The notes below the pieces were generated by a model. It was given only the letters and a program-made list of their open reading frames with translations. It ran no database searches and was not told where the DNA came from. Shown one piece after another: positions 14,001 to 24,495 of a stretch of 64,000 bases of DNA. The stretch comes from Salminus brasiliensis. Lineage: Eukaryota; Chordata; Actinopteri; Characiformes; Bryconidae. The position numbers and the translations under genes were made by a program. Every line of letters begins with the position of its first letter. Position 1 is the first letter of the stretch. The DNA is taken from the NCBI RefSeq assembly GCF_030463535.1, contig NC_132894.1:13413433-13477432 (forward strand). The letters are read 5' to 3'.

Positions 14001-17000
14001 AATGTGTACCCACAATGGACTGCATCACCGACTGAAGGCACCGTACCCAAGCAACACTCCTTTCTCCCAGCCCTCTCCCTGCTCTTGCGTGCTGAAACAG
14101 GCAAATCACATCCAACAGCTCTTTGTAGCTACCTTGGTGGTGGCAATCATGCTGGCGTCTCGGTCTCAGAGTACAGGATCAGTTAGCAGCGCTGCACGAG
14201 TTAACATGCATCTATAGCTCCCTCCAGTCTAATCAGCTTGAACCACAGATCTTCCATTCAGTTCCACACCAGCAGGCCTGCAAGCCTGAGCCAGCCCATC
14301 AGCTCTCATATCTGTCCAATCTACCAGTGTACCATGGCAGAGTGCTGGATGATTATTTCACTGGGCAAAACTGCACTGAAGTGTGAAAAATGGACTGTAT
14401 AAATCCCATAAACCGCAGAAAGGTTATTCTGGCTGCTTCTTCTCATATGATGCCTTTGAGAGAGTTCAAGAACCATTCCAGTGTTCTTCGGGGAACACCA
14501 CACTACGTTTATTCAAGCGAGAATCAATACCTTATCTAAAGCTTAATGGGTGGACTTTCATTGCCTTGCAAAGTCGCTGTGCTCTATCAGATTTTACTGT
14601 ATTTACTGCAGTGTCTGCCACTCTAGTGCTCCTAATCTACTCCACCATTTCCTACTTCTTATTAAACACCTGCCTGTCTTTCTTTCTTTATAAAGAGTTC
14701 ACCTGTTTCCTTTATGTGACTCAGCTCACCACACGCAGACACAGACACAGATCCAGATCCGATTTCGGTAATGAATGACTAAAAAGAGACATCCCTGCCA
14801 AGGAACAGCAAGCTTAGCAGAATATGAAACAAATTAAGAGACAAAAGAAGGAACATCTTTCCACACTTACAGTGTTTGCAGTGGGCTAAAGGCCAGATGG
14901 ATGACATTATGCTAATAAAAGAGGGAAGTAAGTCACAAATGTACATATTTACTTTAAATTTGTTGGAAATACTCATTTAAATATCATTTAAAAAGGAAAA
15001 TAACATTAAGTTACATTTGCTATGAAGATATGTTGTTCTCTGATTGGTTGATGGTCATTCTGCTAAACTGTTAGTATGGGTGCTAGAGACACTACCAGGC
15101 AGCCTAAGCCGAAGGTTTGATGGACACTGCAATAGAAAGTTAGGGTGGAGGGACTTATTGGAACAGTTCCTTCAGTGCTACTGAGTACTGAAAACTTCTG
15201 CCATTCAATACTGAAGTGTGAAAAATGATCACGTATTAGCATCAATGATCCCATAGGTACGCTTGATCTAGACTAAAGTCTAGACTAAATTACAGTCTAT
15301 AAGCATGTTATATCAGCACTTCTTGATTAGTGTGCGACTAATCCATTGCAGTCAATAAAGAGACTCATGCTCACATGCTGCTTTAAGCTACGTCACTGTT
15401 TGTAATTATAAAGGTACCCAAAAAAGACACTGATCAGGGATCCCCGAGTGAAGACCCAGCCTTAAACAACCCTCTAACCCAAAACCAGTGAGAGAACAGT
15501 AGGTCACTCCAGGTAAGTAATAGATAAGGAAGAGCTTTGGACCCAAACAGAGCACAGCAATGTTTTCATACAGTCTACACACCTAAATTAGAGGAAATGA
15601 ATCACTTTTTCACCAGGATGTGCCGGTCTATTCTTACCCAAACTGCTGGGCCAAATATTTGGACTACAATAAGACTACTTGAAACTTGACTTTGCGGCAG
15701 AGCCGAGTCATACCTCGGCATTCGTCAAGCTGCGAAAACATCTCCCTCTGACCACCAAAGTCATTTACACCGGAGTCTAGCCCGGAATGACTAATGCAGA
15801 ATCGGGAGCCGGTGTGAACGACGGCACTGGCTGGAAAAGAGGGAAAGGAATGTTCCTCTGGAAAGGTCACATGGCGCTGCAGTGCGCCGGGATACAGGAA
15901 GAGCAGGCCTCCCGCCCACCGCAGACTGCAGCCGCCGCGGCCCACATCACTGACTCACTTCCTGTTTCTGACTCATTCATTAAAACAGCTCCCATTCCAC
16001 TCGCCCCTCTCAGCACACACACAAAATGGCTGCCTATAAAACACCCAGTCAGGCGCTAAAGGAATAATGATAAAAAACGTCTGGAAAGACCAAAAAGCCC
16101 GACGGCGTGACATGCAAACCAACCACGGCAGAGCTATGCGAGACCCTTTGTGAGACCCAACAGAATTTATTCTATGTTAGGAATAACAGCTGTCCCTGCA
16201 AGACAATTAGAGTTGACTCCAGCTGTGCGAGCTCAGCTTTGCGTGTGGCTGTGCGCACATGTGTGTGTGTGTGTCTGTGGTGCATAAAATAAAACACCAC
16301 CCCTCAACAGTTCTGCAGGGGTGAGTGTCCTCCTGCTCCCTGACACACTGACCCATTTCTGCGCGAGCGGTTCGTGCACTCGCCATCGTGCGCACACTTG
16401 CGCAATCAGGTGAATCTGGACGCGGCGCCCTAAGCTCATTAGCGCCTGTCAATTAATCAAGCCAGGCACGCTAGCAGGGCCATGTGTTTCAGCTCAGCAT
16501 GAAAGGAGAACGGACTGGGCACTGGAGAACACATGGGATGCATCCTCAAAGGCCTCCGGTGCTGTGGGACGCAGTGGAAAGGTATTGAGATGGAGGCCTC
16601 GGTTTAATTCTCCAAGAAATCCACAGGGGCCGGTACTACTTTAAAGGGCCTGTATCATGGAAAACTGGAAATGGATTCAGAATGTAAGAACTAAATCCCT
16701 AGTCTGTACATGGAAACTAGCTGGAAAAACAGCTAGTTTTAAAATGTGCTGTTTTTCTGAGGTCATGCAGTAGTTTAGCTCCACTCATTCACAATGTTAT
16801 AGGGAGTGTTTTAGCCTGGAATTAGGCATGATATAAGGCAGCTGGTCAGAACAGAGACCATTCATATAGGTCAGTCTCAAAGGCACAGTACCAAAAAACA
16901 GAGATTAGAAGAGGCTAGAAGATGTAAAATGAGCTAGGACTGTTTTAGTACACTGAACCCACACAAAAACACACCCACGGACCTCAAGGGAAGATACAGG

Positions 17001-18527
17001 CCCTTTAACACAGACTGGGAGGCTCTGGCTAGTGGACTGCATTAATGGCAAAGCTCTCAGTTTCTCTTTCTACCTACAGTTTATGCATAAACTGCCCCGC
17101 TTTTTTCCCCTGTGTGAAGAAACAGAACGAACACAAAGGCAAGCCAATACATGAGGGCAGTGAGAAAGATCTAGAGAAAGAGAAAAGGACGGTAAGACCG
17201 GGCGCAGGCGCGAGGCAAGAGAGGGGGAGATCAGATTCAATTTCCGGGCCATCTTTCAAGCGTTGGCGTGTCCCCTGGGTCCCGTGCTATGTGCTGCAGT
17301 CATCCTGCGCCATATGGTTCCTATAAACTGTGAAATCCTGGAGTCCTGTTAACCTCTGCTGCTTCCATTAGACCACGTGAGGTACAAAACGTGCAAATAG
17401 ATGCAAATTGTGGGTGGGGGTGTGGGTGTGGATATGTTCAGAGTTCATCTTGGCAGCTGCACGGTAACACCACAGTACACTTAAAGCTTGCAATCAGACA
17501 GAAATCTCTCCAGATCTTCACGGATCTTGGCTATAGGAACCATAAACAAAAATCATGCCTTGACTCACTGCCCTCTCCTGACCTTCTCTTTAGCAGGCCA
17601 CACCCAGCAATTCCCTTCCCTACCAACTGCTGGAAGATACCGTAGTGGCTCATGAATATTCATGACCCAGAGGTTTACTGCACACACCCAAGACTCTCCT
17701 GACAGAAGTTGCCATGGGAAACTCTCCTCACATCTTTCCTTTCCCGTCTCTCCCGTCACCAGGAGTGTGACAAAACTGCTGGCAAATCCAAAATCTCGAA
17801 ATGGCCACTAGTCATGTTAATAGGCCACTTAAGAGAAATATCGTTGCAGATTGCAGAAAAGCTCCAGCAGGGCTTGAAGGCATTATTCTCATTTACAAAA
17901 GCCCCTCAATTACAATTGCAGATACATCATGCATAAAGCAAAAGGCCTGCGGACACAGGATTATAGAGTCACACTGTTTGGAAAAAGCAACAAAAAAGAG
18001 GCAAACGTCACTACATTTCTACACGTTTTTTTTTTAACTAATGTTAGCTAGCACTACATTTCGCGATATGTAGCTTGAGTTGTTCTGCAGAATAAATGAA
18101 GGGTAAGCGATGCACGTTAGCTGTAGCTACACACGGAGCCCAGAATGATGAATATTCATGTCAGAATGCCAAAACAGTCGCCAGGCCTAAGCTGGGACAT
18201 AAAAAAAAAAATAATAAAAACGATAATAAAAAAAAACTGCCTCGTACACGGTTTAAAGTCGTCGTATTTATCTATGCTCGCTACTCGTTTTAATAAAATA
18301 AAAAATAAAAAAACTAAGCACCGTCTCAGCCGCTAAAGGGGCTGAATAAATACAACGTAACCGGTCCGTCCTGTAACCCAATAGCCTCTCGGACAATAGC
18401 TAGCATCGCACCTCAGTGTCGACTTTGCTATTTTTTATTTATTTATTTATTTTTGCTATTCCCTTCAGTTACCAACCTGCTTTCGGTAAGGGGGCCTCAC
18501 GGGGTTGGCGGTGTTCGCAAAGATCAT
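4168..18527 (-). CDS. rbms1: rbms1, RNA-binding motif single-stranded-interacting protein 1 (13 coding exons, 396 aa)
   Basis: Thirteen exons with GT-AG borders join in frame to 396 residues; human RBMS1 is about 406. Residues 1-17 are the short-isoform MIF...PYRKQ end, followed by a Pro/Ser/Asn-rich linker (about 18-50). RRM1 spans about 55-128 with RNP2 LYIRGL and RNP1 KGYGFVDF. RRM2 spans about 134-205 with RNP2 LYLSNL and RNP1 RGVGFARM. The motif [11 protein letters not shown] follows, then a Pro/Gln/Tyr-rich tail ending FQTSKQ. The family (MSSP/c-myc single-strand-binding proteins) binds single-stranded DNA and AU-rich RNA and acts in transcription, replication and mRNA stability. RBMS1 is preferred over RBMS2/3 because of DKTTNKCKG in RRM1, [10 protein letters not shown] in the tail, and linkage to psmd14. 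Whether this is the a or b teleost paralogue cannot be told. The long MGK-type first exon of mammals was not found. Confidence 0.95.
4425..4505 (-). CDS. rbms1: rbms1 exon 12
   Basis: 81 nt, acceptor TTTTACAG, donor GTTAGT. It encodes [20 protein letters not shown] and then PTAIATE. QYAHIQ is the RBMS1-like form; RBMS2 and RBMS3 have QYTPVP. Confidence 0.92.
4606..4716 (-). CDS. rbms1: rbms1 exon 11
   Basis: 111 nt, acceptor ATCTTCAG, donor GTAAGA. It encodes [19 protein letters not shown] and then [17 protein letters not shown], the conserved tail block (human GAVLTPSMEHTMSLQPASM). Phase 0 at both ends. Confidence 0.93.
4926..4965. repeat. (CA)n microsatellite in an rbms1 intron
   Basis: Perfect 40-nt CA run between exons 10 and 11 of rbms1. 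Confidence 0.95.
5107..5157 (-). CDS. rbms1: rbms1 exon 10
   Basis: 51 nt (17 codons), acceptor CTTACAG, donor GTACGA. It encodes [17 protein letters not shown]; human has VQSPSWMQPQPYILQHP. It is a symmetrical phase-0 exon and could be skipped without a frameshift. Confidence 0.92.
5370..5457 (-). CDS. rbms1: rbms1 exon 9
   Basis: 88 nt, acceptor CTTCCAG, donor GTATGA. It encodes [18 protein letters not shown] and then [11 protein letters not shown], part of the Pro/Tyr-rich C-terminal region. Ends in phase 0. Confidence 0.92.
5777..5826 (-). CDS. rbms1: rbms1 exon 8
   Basis: 50 nt, acceptor CCCTTTAG, donor GTAAGT. It encodes [16 protein letters not shown] plus a split Gly, matching the human LTYDPTTAAIQNG segment. 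Confidence 0.92.
5989..6104 (-). CDS. rbms1: rbms1 exon 7
   Basis: 116 nt from acceptor TGTGTAG. It encodes [34 protein letters not shown], and ends at donor GTAAGT. A second in-frame donor, GTGAGA, lies 9 nt upstream (exon would end at 5998) and would remove residues VRL. Human RBMS1 has EVRL here, while RBMS3 lacks VRL, so both forms are plausible. Confidence 0.93.
6205..6284 (-). CDS. rbms1: rbms1 exon 6 (RRM2 end)
   Basis: 80 nt, acceptor CCTCTCAG, donor GTAATG. It encodes [20 protein letters not shown] and then STSGMLG, where human RBMS1 has TPPGV. The donor position that leaves one G keeps the frame into [13 protein letters not shown]. Confidence 0.93.
6460..6617 (-). CDS. rbms1: rbms1 exon 5 (RRM2)
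   Basis: 158 nt, acceptor TTTTACAG, donor GTCAGT. It begins [20 protein letters not shown] and ends RGVGFA, giving RNP2 and RNP1 of RRM2. The final Arg codon is split. This is one of the most conserved stretches of the family. Confidence 0.96.
7550..7641 (-). CDS. rbms1: rbms1 exon 4 (RRM1 end, RNP1)
   Basis: 92 nt, acceptor TTTTTCAG, donor GTGAGA. It encodes [16 protein letters not shown] and then [11 protein letters not shown], containing the RNP1 octamer core and the second helix of RRM1. Ends in phase 0. Confidence 0.95.
7848..8125. repeat. hAT-like MITE fragment (GCACGATATATCG type)
   Basis: Begins TTAGGCTTGCACGATATATC, the head of a common fish element, and stays AT-rich with repeated CAATATAC motifs. 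A related head (GGGCTGGGCGATACTGG) is at 52107. The boundaries are approximate. Confidence 0.4.
8216..8274 (-). CDS. rbms1: rbms1 exon 3 (RRM1 middle)
   Basis: 59 nt between acceptor TCTGCAG and donor GTTTGT (weak). It encodes [19 protein letters not shown], the beta2-beta3 part of RRM1. TTNKCK is the RBMS1/2 form; RBMS3 has NTNQCK. It leaves one base to complete Gly97 with the next exon. Confidence 0.95.
9588..10135. repeat. degraded hAT-like element (GGGATGCCCCGATCC type)
   Basis: TAGGGATGCCCCGATCC followed by GGTCCGATACC resembles the terminus of a common fish hAT MITE. A matching GGTATCGAACTGG / TACCTGATCC region lies near 10.07-10.12 kb. The internal part is diverged and the boundaries are uncertain. 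Confidence 0.35.
11042..11072. repeat. (CA)n microsatellite
   Basis: CA run, continuing imperfectly to about 11082 and then into a CT-rich stretch. Confidence 0.95.
12408..12933. repeat. palindrome-ended element with internal tandem repeats
   Basis: 33-bp inverted ends at 12408-12440 and 12901-12933 agree at 31 of 33 positions. Between them a unit starting CAGTTCCTAAATGGTTCCAG recurs at 12463, 12596, 12722 and 12824 (spacings 133, 126 and 102). Each unit carries CACTATAATGGGTA- and TTTACTGAGGTTCT-like phrases, the latter related to the inverted ends. It looks like a MITE whose interior expanded as a minisatellite. Confidence 0.75.
13328..13506 (-). CDS. rbms1: rbms1 exon 2 (Ser/Asn linker and start of RRM1)
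   Basis: 179 nt, acceptor CTTACAG, donor GTAAGT. It encodes a Pro-rich start, [13 protein letters not shown], a run of Asn/Ser/Thr, then [14 protein letters not shown] (RNP2 of RRM1) and DLVKLCQ, splitting the Pro77 codon. The Asn/Ser run is coded by AGC/AAT-type triplets and could vary in length. Confidence 0.93.
13507..18476 (-). other. rbms1: rbms1 intron 1
   Basis: About 5 kb with no coding exon seen. It holds a repeat-like segment at 13665-13810, a T-rich stretch near 14.6-14.7 kb, and two ATGAATATTCAT palindromes (17652-17663 and 18148-18159). The 16-17.3 kb part is relatively GC-rich and could hold regulatory DNA, but I see no defined element. Confidence 0.5.
13665..13810 (-). repeat. 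family C repeat fragment
   Basis: TTTATCCATCTTCCTGGATC, AAGGCAAGGTATACCTTCTG and GGACAGGGTGCCAGCCC match the right half of the family C repeat, in the orientation of the copy at 63884-64000. Confidence 0.5.
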
Positions 18528-18900
18528 CCTTAATTCCCTTGTCCTCGACTCAACGCTGAAACGACGAATATCTCCTCCGTGGCGGAATACGACAGTGTAT
18601 TAGGCTACAGTGGAACTGTAAATTTTCCACATCGCACTCTTCTGGCGTCGACTTTCAGTCTCACCCACTCGTTAATTAAATATTCGGAGAGAACCGACGT
18701 TTCCCCTGATAGCGCTCTTCGGATAAAATGACTGTGTCCACGGCTTTATTCCCACCTCGGCTCGTCCGACCAGTTTCGGTAAAACCGCCCGCTTTCATTG
18801 ATCTTCTCTCCGTCGCCCGCAGCAGAGACCCACCTACTGTGGAACAGCCCGTGCTTCACTCGAACCGCGGGGGGAGGGGGGTGGCGGCACGTCTCACAGC
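18340..18900 (-). promoter_or_regulatory. rbms1: CpG-rich promoter region of rbms1
   Basis: CpG dinucleotides are much denser here than in the flanking AT-rich DNA, and the region surrounds the MIF-type first exon (18477-18527). No clear TATA box at a fixed distance was seen, which fits a CpG-type promoter. The transcription start probably lies between about 18.55 and 18.9 kb; this is inference. Confidence 0.55.
18477..18527 (-). CDS. rbms1: rbms1 exon 1 (short-isoform start)
   Basis: Encodes 17 residues, [17 protein letters not shown], matching the human short RBMS1 N-terminus (MIF...VPYRKQ). It ends in phase 0. The donor is GTTGGT, which is weak; a better-looking GTAACT donor lies 4 nt further on but would shift the frame. 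The ATG context is AAGGATGA. Upstream minus-strand sequence is CpG-rich, as expected of a promoter. Confidence 0.85.
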
Positions 18901-20334
18901 CATTCGACATTATTTTAACCCACATCATGTTAATTATCAGTCAAAACATTTATGACCAAGAGTTGGGTTATTTCTGATAGCATGCGAAGCAACGACCAAC
19001 AAACAGTCTAACCCCGTTTTCAAATCGACGGTAAAATCGTACCCCCCCCCCTACAATGAGCTATTGGTTGCGTCCAACACGCATACCACACATTCCACAA
19101 CCTAACCATCAGATCCCATCTACAATACAGCCATAGAAATGTGCCAGAGGCGACCAGGACAGTCCCATCCCTGGGTGTAATATCTGCTAATATACTTTAA
19201 ACTGAGGCAATATTCGCATGTTAGGATCTGTGCAGTCCTGTAACACCGTCTGCGAGCTTAAAAGGGCTTAAACTGTTCACTGACCAGAACAAATAGACTG
19301 GGGTGTTTGACATCAGGCGTCCATCAGCTGGCCTAACGACCAAAACACCATATTCTTAAAAGCAAAGGAAGTAGACTGAGCTAAAACAACCCCAGAGTGT
19401 GTCAGAGTGGTGTGAACTGCTCCTGGGTCAGAAATAATTAGTCTGCAACAAAATGGCAACTCCCAGGGACTGCCCAGGGCCTGTCTTATCTGTCCATTCA
19501 TATGATAATGTGCTGCTGTAATCATGTTTCACACCTTCCATAGAGACTGAATGAAGATTTAACACCTCCAAATTTTCGACTTATTTTAGATCGCCGCAAC
19601 AGAAATCTTCCTGTAAGGCACCAGAAATGACTCCATCATGCCACAGGCTAGATTACCATATAGTTAGGTGAACTGTAAGCATGCGTCATAAATTTCTGAT
19701 GACGTTATGCTAAATTTACTGATGAATAGACTGTACTACATTTGTTGTAGTTCAATTAGACTGAACAAGATTTGCTGGTGTAATAAATAGTCTATAGCAT
19801 AGCAGTAAGCAACACAGACAATCCTAAGGAATTGTTTCTCGTAAGAGAAGGCATATTAGCATACATGGGTATTACAGGCCCAAATCTGCAGAAAACTCTG
19901 TAGCAAATATAGTAATGGGAAAAACACACCAATTATTGTAATAAATCAAGCCTCGGTTTATGTACTACAACCATTAAAATTCATTTTTAACCATTAAACT
20001 AACCTCTCGTTATCCCTTCAAATAAAACAAGCTGTTTTTGTTAGCGGTAATAGAAGTCAATGTAAAAAAATATATATTGCATGTCATTTTGGAGCATTTC
20101 TGTTGGTCCAGTCATCATGAAATTTTGACACAATGTAACTGCCAGATTCATATTACGTAAAATGTGTATAATAAAAATGAAGATACAAGGTTTGTGCCTG
20201 ACAGTGACAAAATGTAAACAACCTCTGTTCTGATTGGCGTCCCTGTATCATGCATTTCTCAGAAAAGCAGCCCAGGCTGAAACACACCTGAATGGGCGGG
20301 GCTAAACTTATGCAGGCTGAAAAGGCCGATATAC

Positions 20335-20807
20335 ACAATATGTCCCAATATTTGTGGACACGCTTTCTAATTGAAGCATTCACAGTTCACAGCATTCACA
20401 GTGCAAATGCATAGACATACACACAGCTTGTCTAGTCCCTGTAGAGAAGCACTGCCAATTGAATAGGTTCTCTCTGGAGCAGGTAAACATGAACCTATTG
20501 GCACCATTCTGTCTAATGCCAGACATGGGCTAGAGGTGTAACGGTTCCAGAGGAACTGAGCTCCATCCAATACTTTTGGGATGAGTTAGGGAGTTGGGGA
20601 TGAGGTGGGATGCTGATCATCCAACAGTGTGACTTCACTAACACTCTTGTTGCTGAACACAGTCAAATCTTTACAGTAATGCTTTGAAATCTAGTAGAAA
20701 GCATGTAGCTTGCAGTAGAGGCAGTTATTTCAACAAAATGAATACCCTAGATTTTGGAAGGAACGATGAATGAGAAGGTGCCCCAATCCTTTTGTCCATA
20801 TGATGTA
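20335..20807 (+). mobile_element. Tc1/mariner-like MITE, family A, nearly full-length
   Basis: Begins near ATATGTCCCAATATTTGTGG and ends near CCAATCCTTTTGTCCATATG, giving imperfect inverted ends about 470 bp apart. The interior has CTAGTCCCTGTAGAGAAGCA and GAACCTATTGGCACCA, which recur in copies at 26106, 30428 (inverted), 38915 and 40269. There is no transposase ORF. Confidence 0.7.
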
Positions 20808-20846
20808 GGTTTTTATGATTAAGCTCTTTTATTTTATAAAAAGAGA

Positions 20847-21163
20847 GGAAATGGCATTTTGTATGATAACAGCCCTTTAAGTGAAGTGCTTCAGTCAAAA
20901 ATATATACTTTTAAAGCTTAGTAGTTTTACCATACCTTGGTTAGGCCTCAGCATTTCAGTATTAAGGAAAAAAGTATCAAGCCATCTCTGTTTTTTATAA
21001 ACCAGTTAAAATCATCACATGGACCAGACTTTCAACTCACTCATATAGTCCTGCACTTTATCACCCCTTCACTCACTCATGTTTAGCAGGCTGAATATTC
21101 TCTACATTTGGAGGCTATTAAAATGCAAATAGCTTTTGCAGGTTTACATCTATGATATTTGCA

Positions 21164-21235
<72 letters not shown>

Positions 21236-21390
21236 ACTCTCAGTGCTGTCAGGTTGATTATCTAACGCAGGCAGTCTGTGATGGCCCCTGCGGAGGAACA
21301 TACAGTATGTAGTTCTTGTTGTGTGAAGGGCAGAGTTCACTGGGGCTGACCTTGTTTGTGTAAGTGGAGAACGGATGTTGTATGTATTTT

Positions 21391-21425
<35 letters not shown>

Positions 21426-21464
21426 GCTACACACACTGCACTGCATTGTTTGTTATGTGTGTTT
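20847..21464. repeat. tandem segmental duplication, copy 1 (618 bp)
   Basis: Runs from GGAAATGGCATTTTGTATG to the GTTT before the same sequence starts again at 21465. The whole length difference from copy 2 (618 versus 581) lies in the AT run (66 versus 34), a T run and the GT run. Confidence 0.93.
21167..21232. repeat. (AT)n microsatellite
   Basis: 66-nt perfect AT run in copy 1; the counterpart at 21785-21818 is 34 nt. Confidence 0.95.
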
Positions 21465-21781
21465 GGAAATGGCATTTTGTATGATAACAGCCCTTTAAGT
21501 GAAGTGCTTCAGTCAAAAATATATACTTTTAAAGCTTAGTAGTTTTACCATACCTTGGTTAGGCCTCAGCATTTCAGTATTAAGGAAAAAAGTATCAAGC
21601 CATCTCTGTTTTTTATAAACCAGTTAAAATCATCACATGGACCAGACTTTCAACTCACTCATATAGTCCTGCACTTTATCACCCCTTCACTCACTCATGT
21701 TTAGCAGGCTGAATATTCTCTACATTCGGAGGCTATTAAAATGCAAATAGCTTTTGCAGGTTTACATCTATGATATTTGCA

Positions 21782-21821
<40 letters not shown>

Positions 21822-22045
21822 ACTCTCAGTGCTGTCAGGTTGATTATCTAACGCAGGCAGTCTGTGATGGCCCCTGCGGAGGAACATACAGTATGTAGTT
21901 CTTGTTGTGTGAAGGGCAGAGTTCACTGGGGCTGACCTTGTTTGTGTAAGTGGAGAACGGATGTTGTATGTATTTTTTTTGTGTGTGTGTGTGTGTGTGT
22001 GTAAAAGCTACACACACTGCACTGCATTGTTTGTTATGTGTGTTT
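21465..22045. repeat. tandem segmental duplication, copy 2 (581 bp)
   Basis: Near-identical to 20847-21464. Besides microsatellite length changes, the one substitution I saw is ACATTTGG versus ACATTCGG. The copies abut directly, and GGAA stands at all three borders. Confidence 0.93.
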
Positions 22046-24394
22046 GGAAGGAGCTCTCAGTACCGCAGATCTGCTATATGCGTTTGGGAAGCTGATACTC
22101 TAACTCTTAACGGGGCGTCACAAGCAGATCAAAGAGAGATGTGTCTGAACACAGGCAACCGAGGAACACAGTCAAAATGGAAAAAGGGAAAAAGTTGGTG
22201 ACGCTTTGGTGGCAACCACAACTACAACCACAGGCCACTTTCACCACAGCACTGTTAGCATGTAAAAACATATAAGCACAGACATGTAATGCTAATTGCT
22301 CACTGACAGTAAACAGGTCTAGTCTGTGGCCTACAGATTATCGCAGCACAAATTTACAAACATACACGCGAACTTGAAAATCACTAGAGGATAAATCTGG
22401 TAAAATAAGCAGAGCAAATGCAAATAACTAAGCCAACCAATCCTCAACCGCAAACATTGCTCATGCAAATTAACCCCATTTCGTAGAGAACCCAGCAAAC
22501 ACTTTCATCCGATAACAAGCCGATCTGCTCTGATCGCTTTGTGTACATACACACAATAAAGACTGCTTTATTTAGTTTAGTAGAGACTTTTATTAAACTG
22601 ATTGTTTTACAGTGTTTATTAATATCTTATAATAGTGTTAGCCTCCATTGGTTCTGAATGCGCTCTCCAGTGCGGTTCTCCTGCCAGTAAAACACAGGGT
22701 TTCAGCGATAGTTTTATAAAGTTTCAGATATTATGTTCTGTTTTCATGTCCCACTGTAAAATAGCTACAACTCTTTTACTTACCTTCTGAGAACATCTGC
22801 CGGCTGGGGAGTAATGTCTGCTAATGGTGCCTTGAGGACACTGAATGGTGCACTGAACATCATGGTTAAAATATGCCTAGTATCTGCCCATTATCCTGGT
22901 TCACTGGATCGAATCAGGATGTCCCTATTAACCGGTGCTGAATCTACTCTTCACTGTGATTTTGTAAAAGAAAGTTGCCAATGATCAACAGAGTCACTGG
23001 TCTGGCAAAACATATGAATTCTCTATTATGGGGTAAATGCTTAAACTCTGTACTCCAGACCACCTGAAATCACCCACCTATGTTAACAGTATTAAAGATG
23101 AATACACTCTAAAACCAAAAAAGACTTAATGATTGATAAAAAAAAACAACACACTTTGTGCACAACAGTACAGAAATCTAAATGACTTCTGAAGTCCTAC
23201 AGTAGTGGGCAAACATCTTTCTCCCTTATTTAGAACATAAATGGTTGGTTTCCCAAACAGGGAATAAGCTCAGTCCTGGACTACATTTGCAGCTGATGCT
23301 CTTGTCCAAGAACCTTTATTGGTTTGGTGTGCTTGCCCAGCTGCAAAGTAAAACCTTTTGGTCACAGGGAAGGTGGTATTGTTACCCACAAGTCTACACC
23401 AAACACCACATTCAACACAGCATTCTGGATGGAGATGTGTATTTTAGGATTGTCTAGTTCAGAATCAGGATCCATGTCTGGGAAACCACAGTCCAAGTCC
23501 CAATAATGCCAGACCTGTATTTCTTACAGTGATGCTGTAATTTCTTTTAACATTAATAAACTGCAGTTTTAACAGCAGTTATTATATATTATAGTTATAT
23601 ACTGTGTTGATTTTGTGTGGATTTTGAACCCAAACTGTTTAGACTTGTATGCTGTAAAATAGTGTACATGACCATTGTGCATTATACATTGAGCTTCTGT
23701 TCTAGCTACTGGCTCGTTTTGTTAAGAATAGGATGCCATGTTGAGCACTCCTATTCATATTTCAATGAGTGGCTGGTCCCCTCATTTATAACATCACTGC
23801 TCAAGAAGGATCCACATGCATTTCAGTAACAGAACCGTCACTGTAAGTGGAAGAAGAATGTGGACTGATGGGGTTGGGTAATATTACTGGATTTTACACA
23901 AATGTGAGATATTAGCTCACTGTTGTTCACTCAGTGGACAAGAGAAGGAGCAACCACACTAAGGCCTACATGTCTGAGCAGTCAGGGTTCCCTTTAACGT
24001 CTGGAAGGATTTGAGAGGTCTACGTTACTAGTAGGCACTTTACAGAAATTGTGTTGCTACTTTCATTTGCAGGGTGAAAGTACCCCAGTTAGCTTTATGT
24101 TTTGGGCCACACAGACTCACAGAGCAGCGTAATTAAGTGCTTGATACTATCCAGACAATTAAAAAGCCTCTTGACCCAACTTTAATTACATGCCTCTTTT
24201 CTGTCAGTTCAGACACAGAACCTCTTATTTAACCTTTTCAGCTCCAACACTGCATACTCTGTCACTCCAGAAGGTCTTTATTGAGTGAGCTGGACACGAA
24301 AGGTCAAACGAGAATGAAGACACACAATTCTATCTGGCCAAAGGCCCCAAAGCCAATAGGTCAGCAGAGAGAAGTGAAGGACACAGGGGCAGAG

Positions 24395-24495
24395 ACAGAG
24401 AGGGAGGACAGGGGAGGAAGAGATTTAGGACGAGAAGGTGAAAAAGAGGAACAAGGGGAGAGAGAGAAAAAAAGAAAGAGAGAGAGAGAGAAAAG
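24395..24495. repeat. purine-rich (GA) block
   Basis: About 100 nt of GAGAGG/AAAGAGAGAG sequence, almost free of pyrimidines. The overlapping Arg/Glu/Lys-rich ORF is a composition artefact. Confidence 0.6.
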
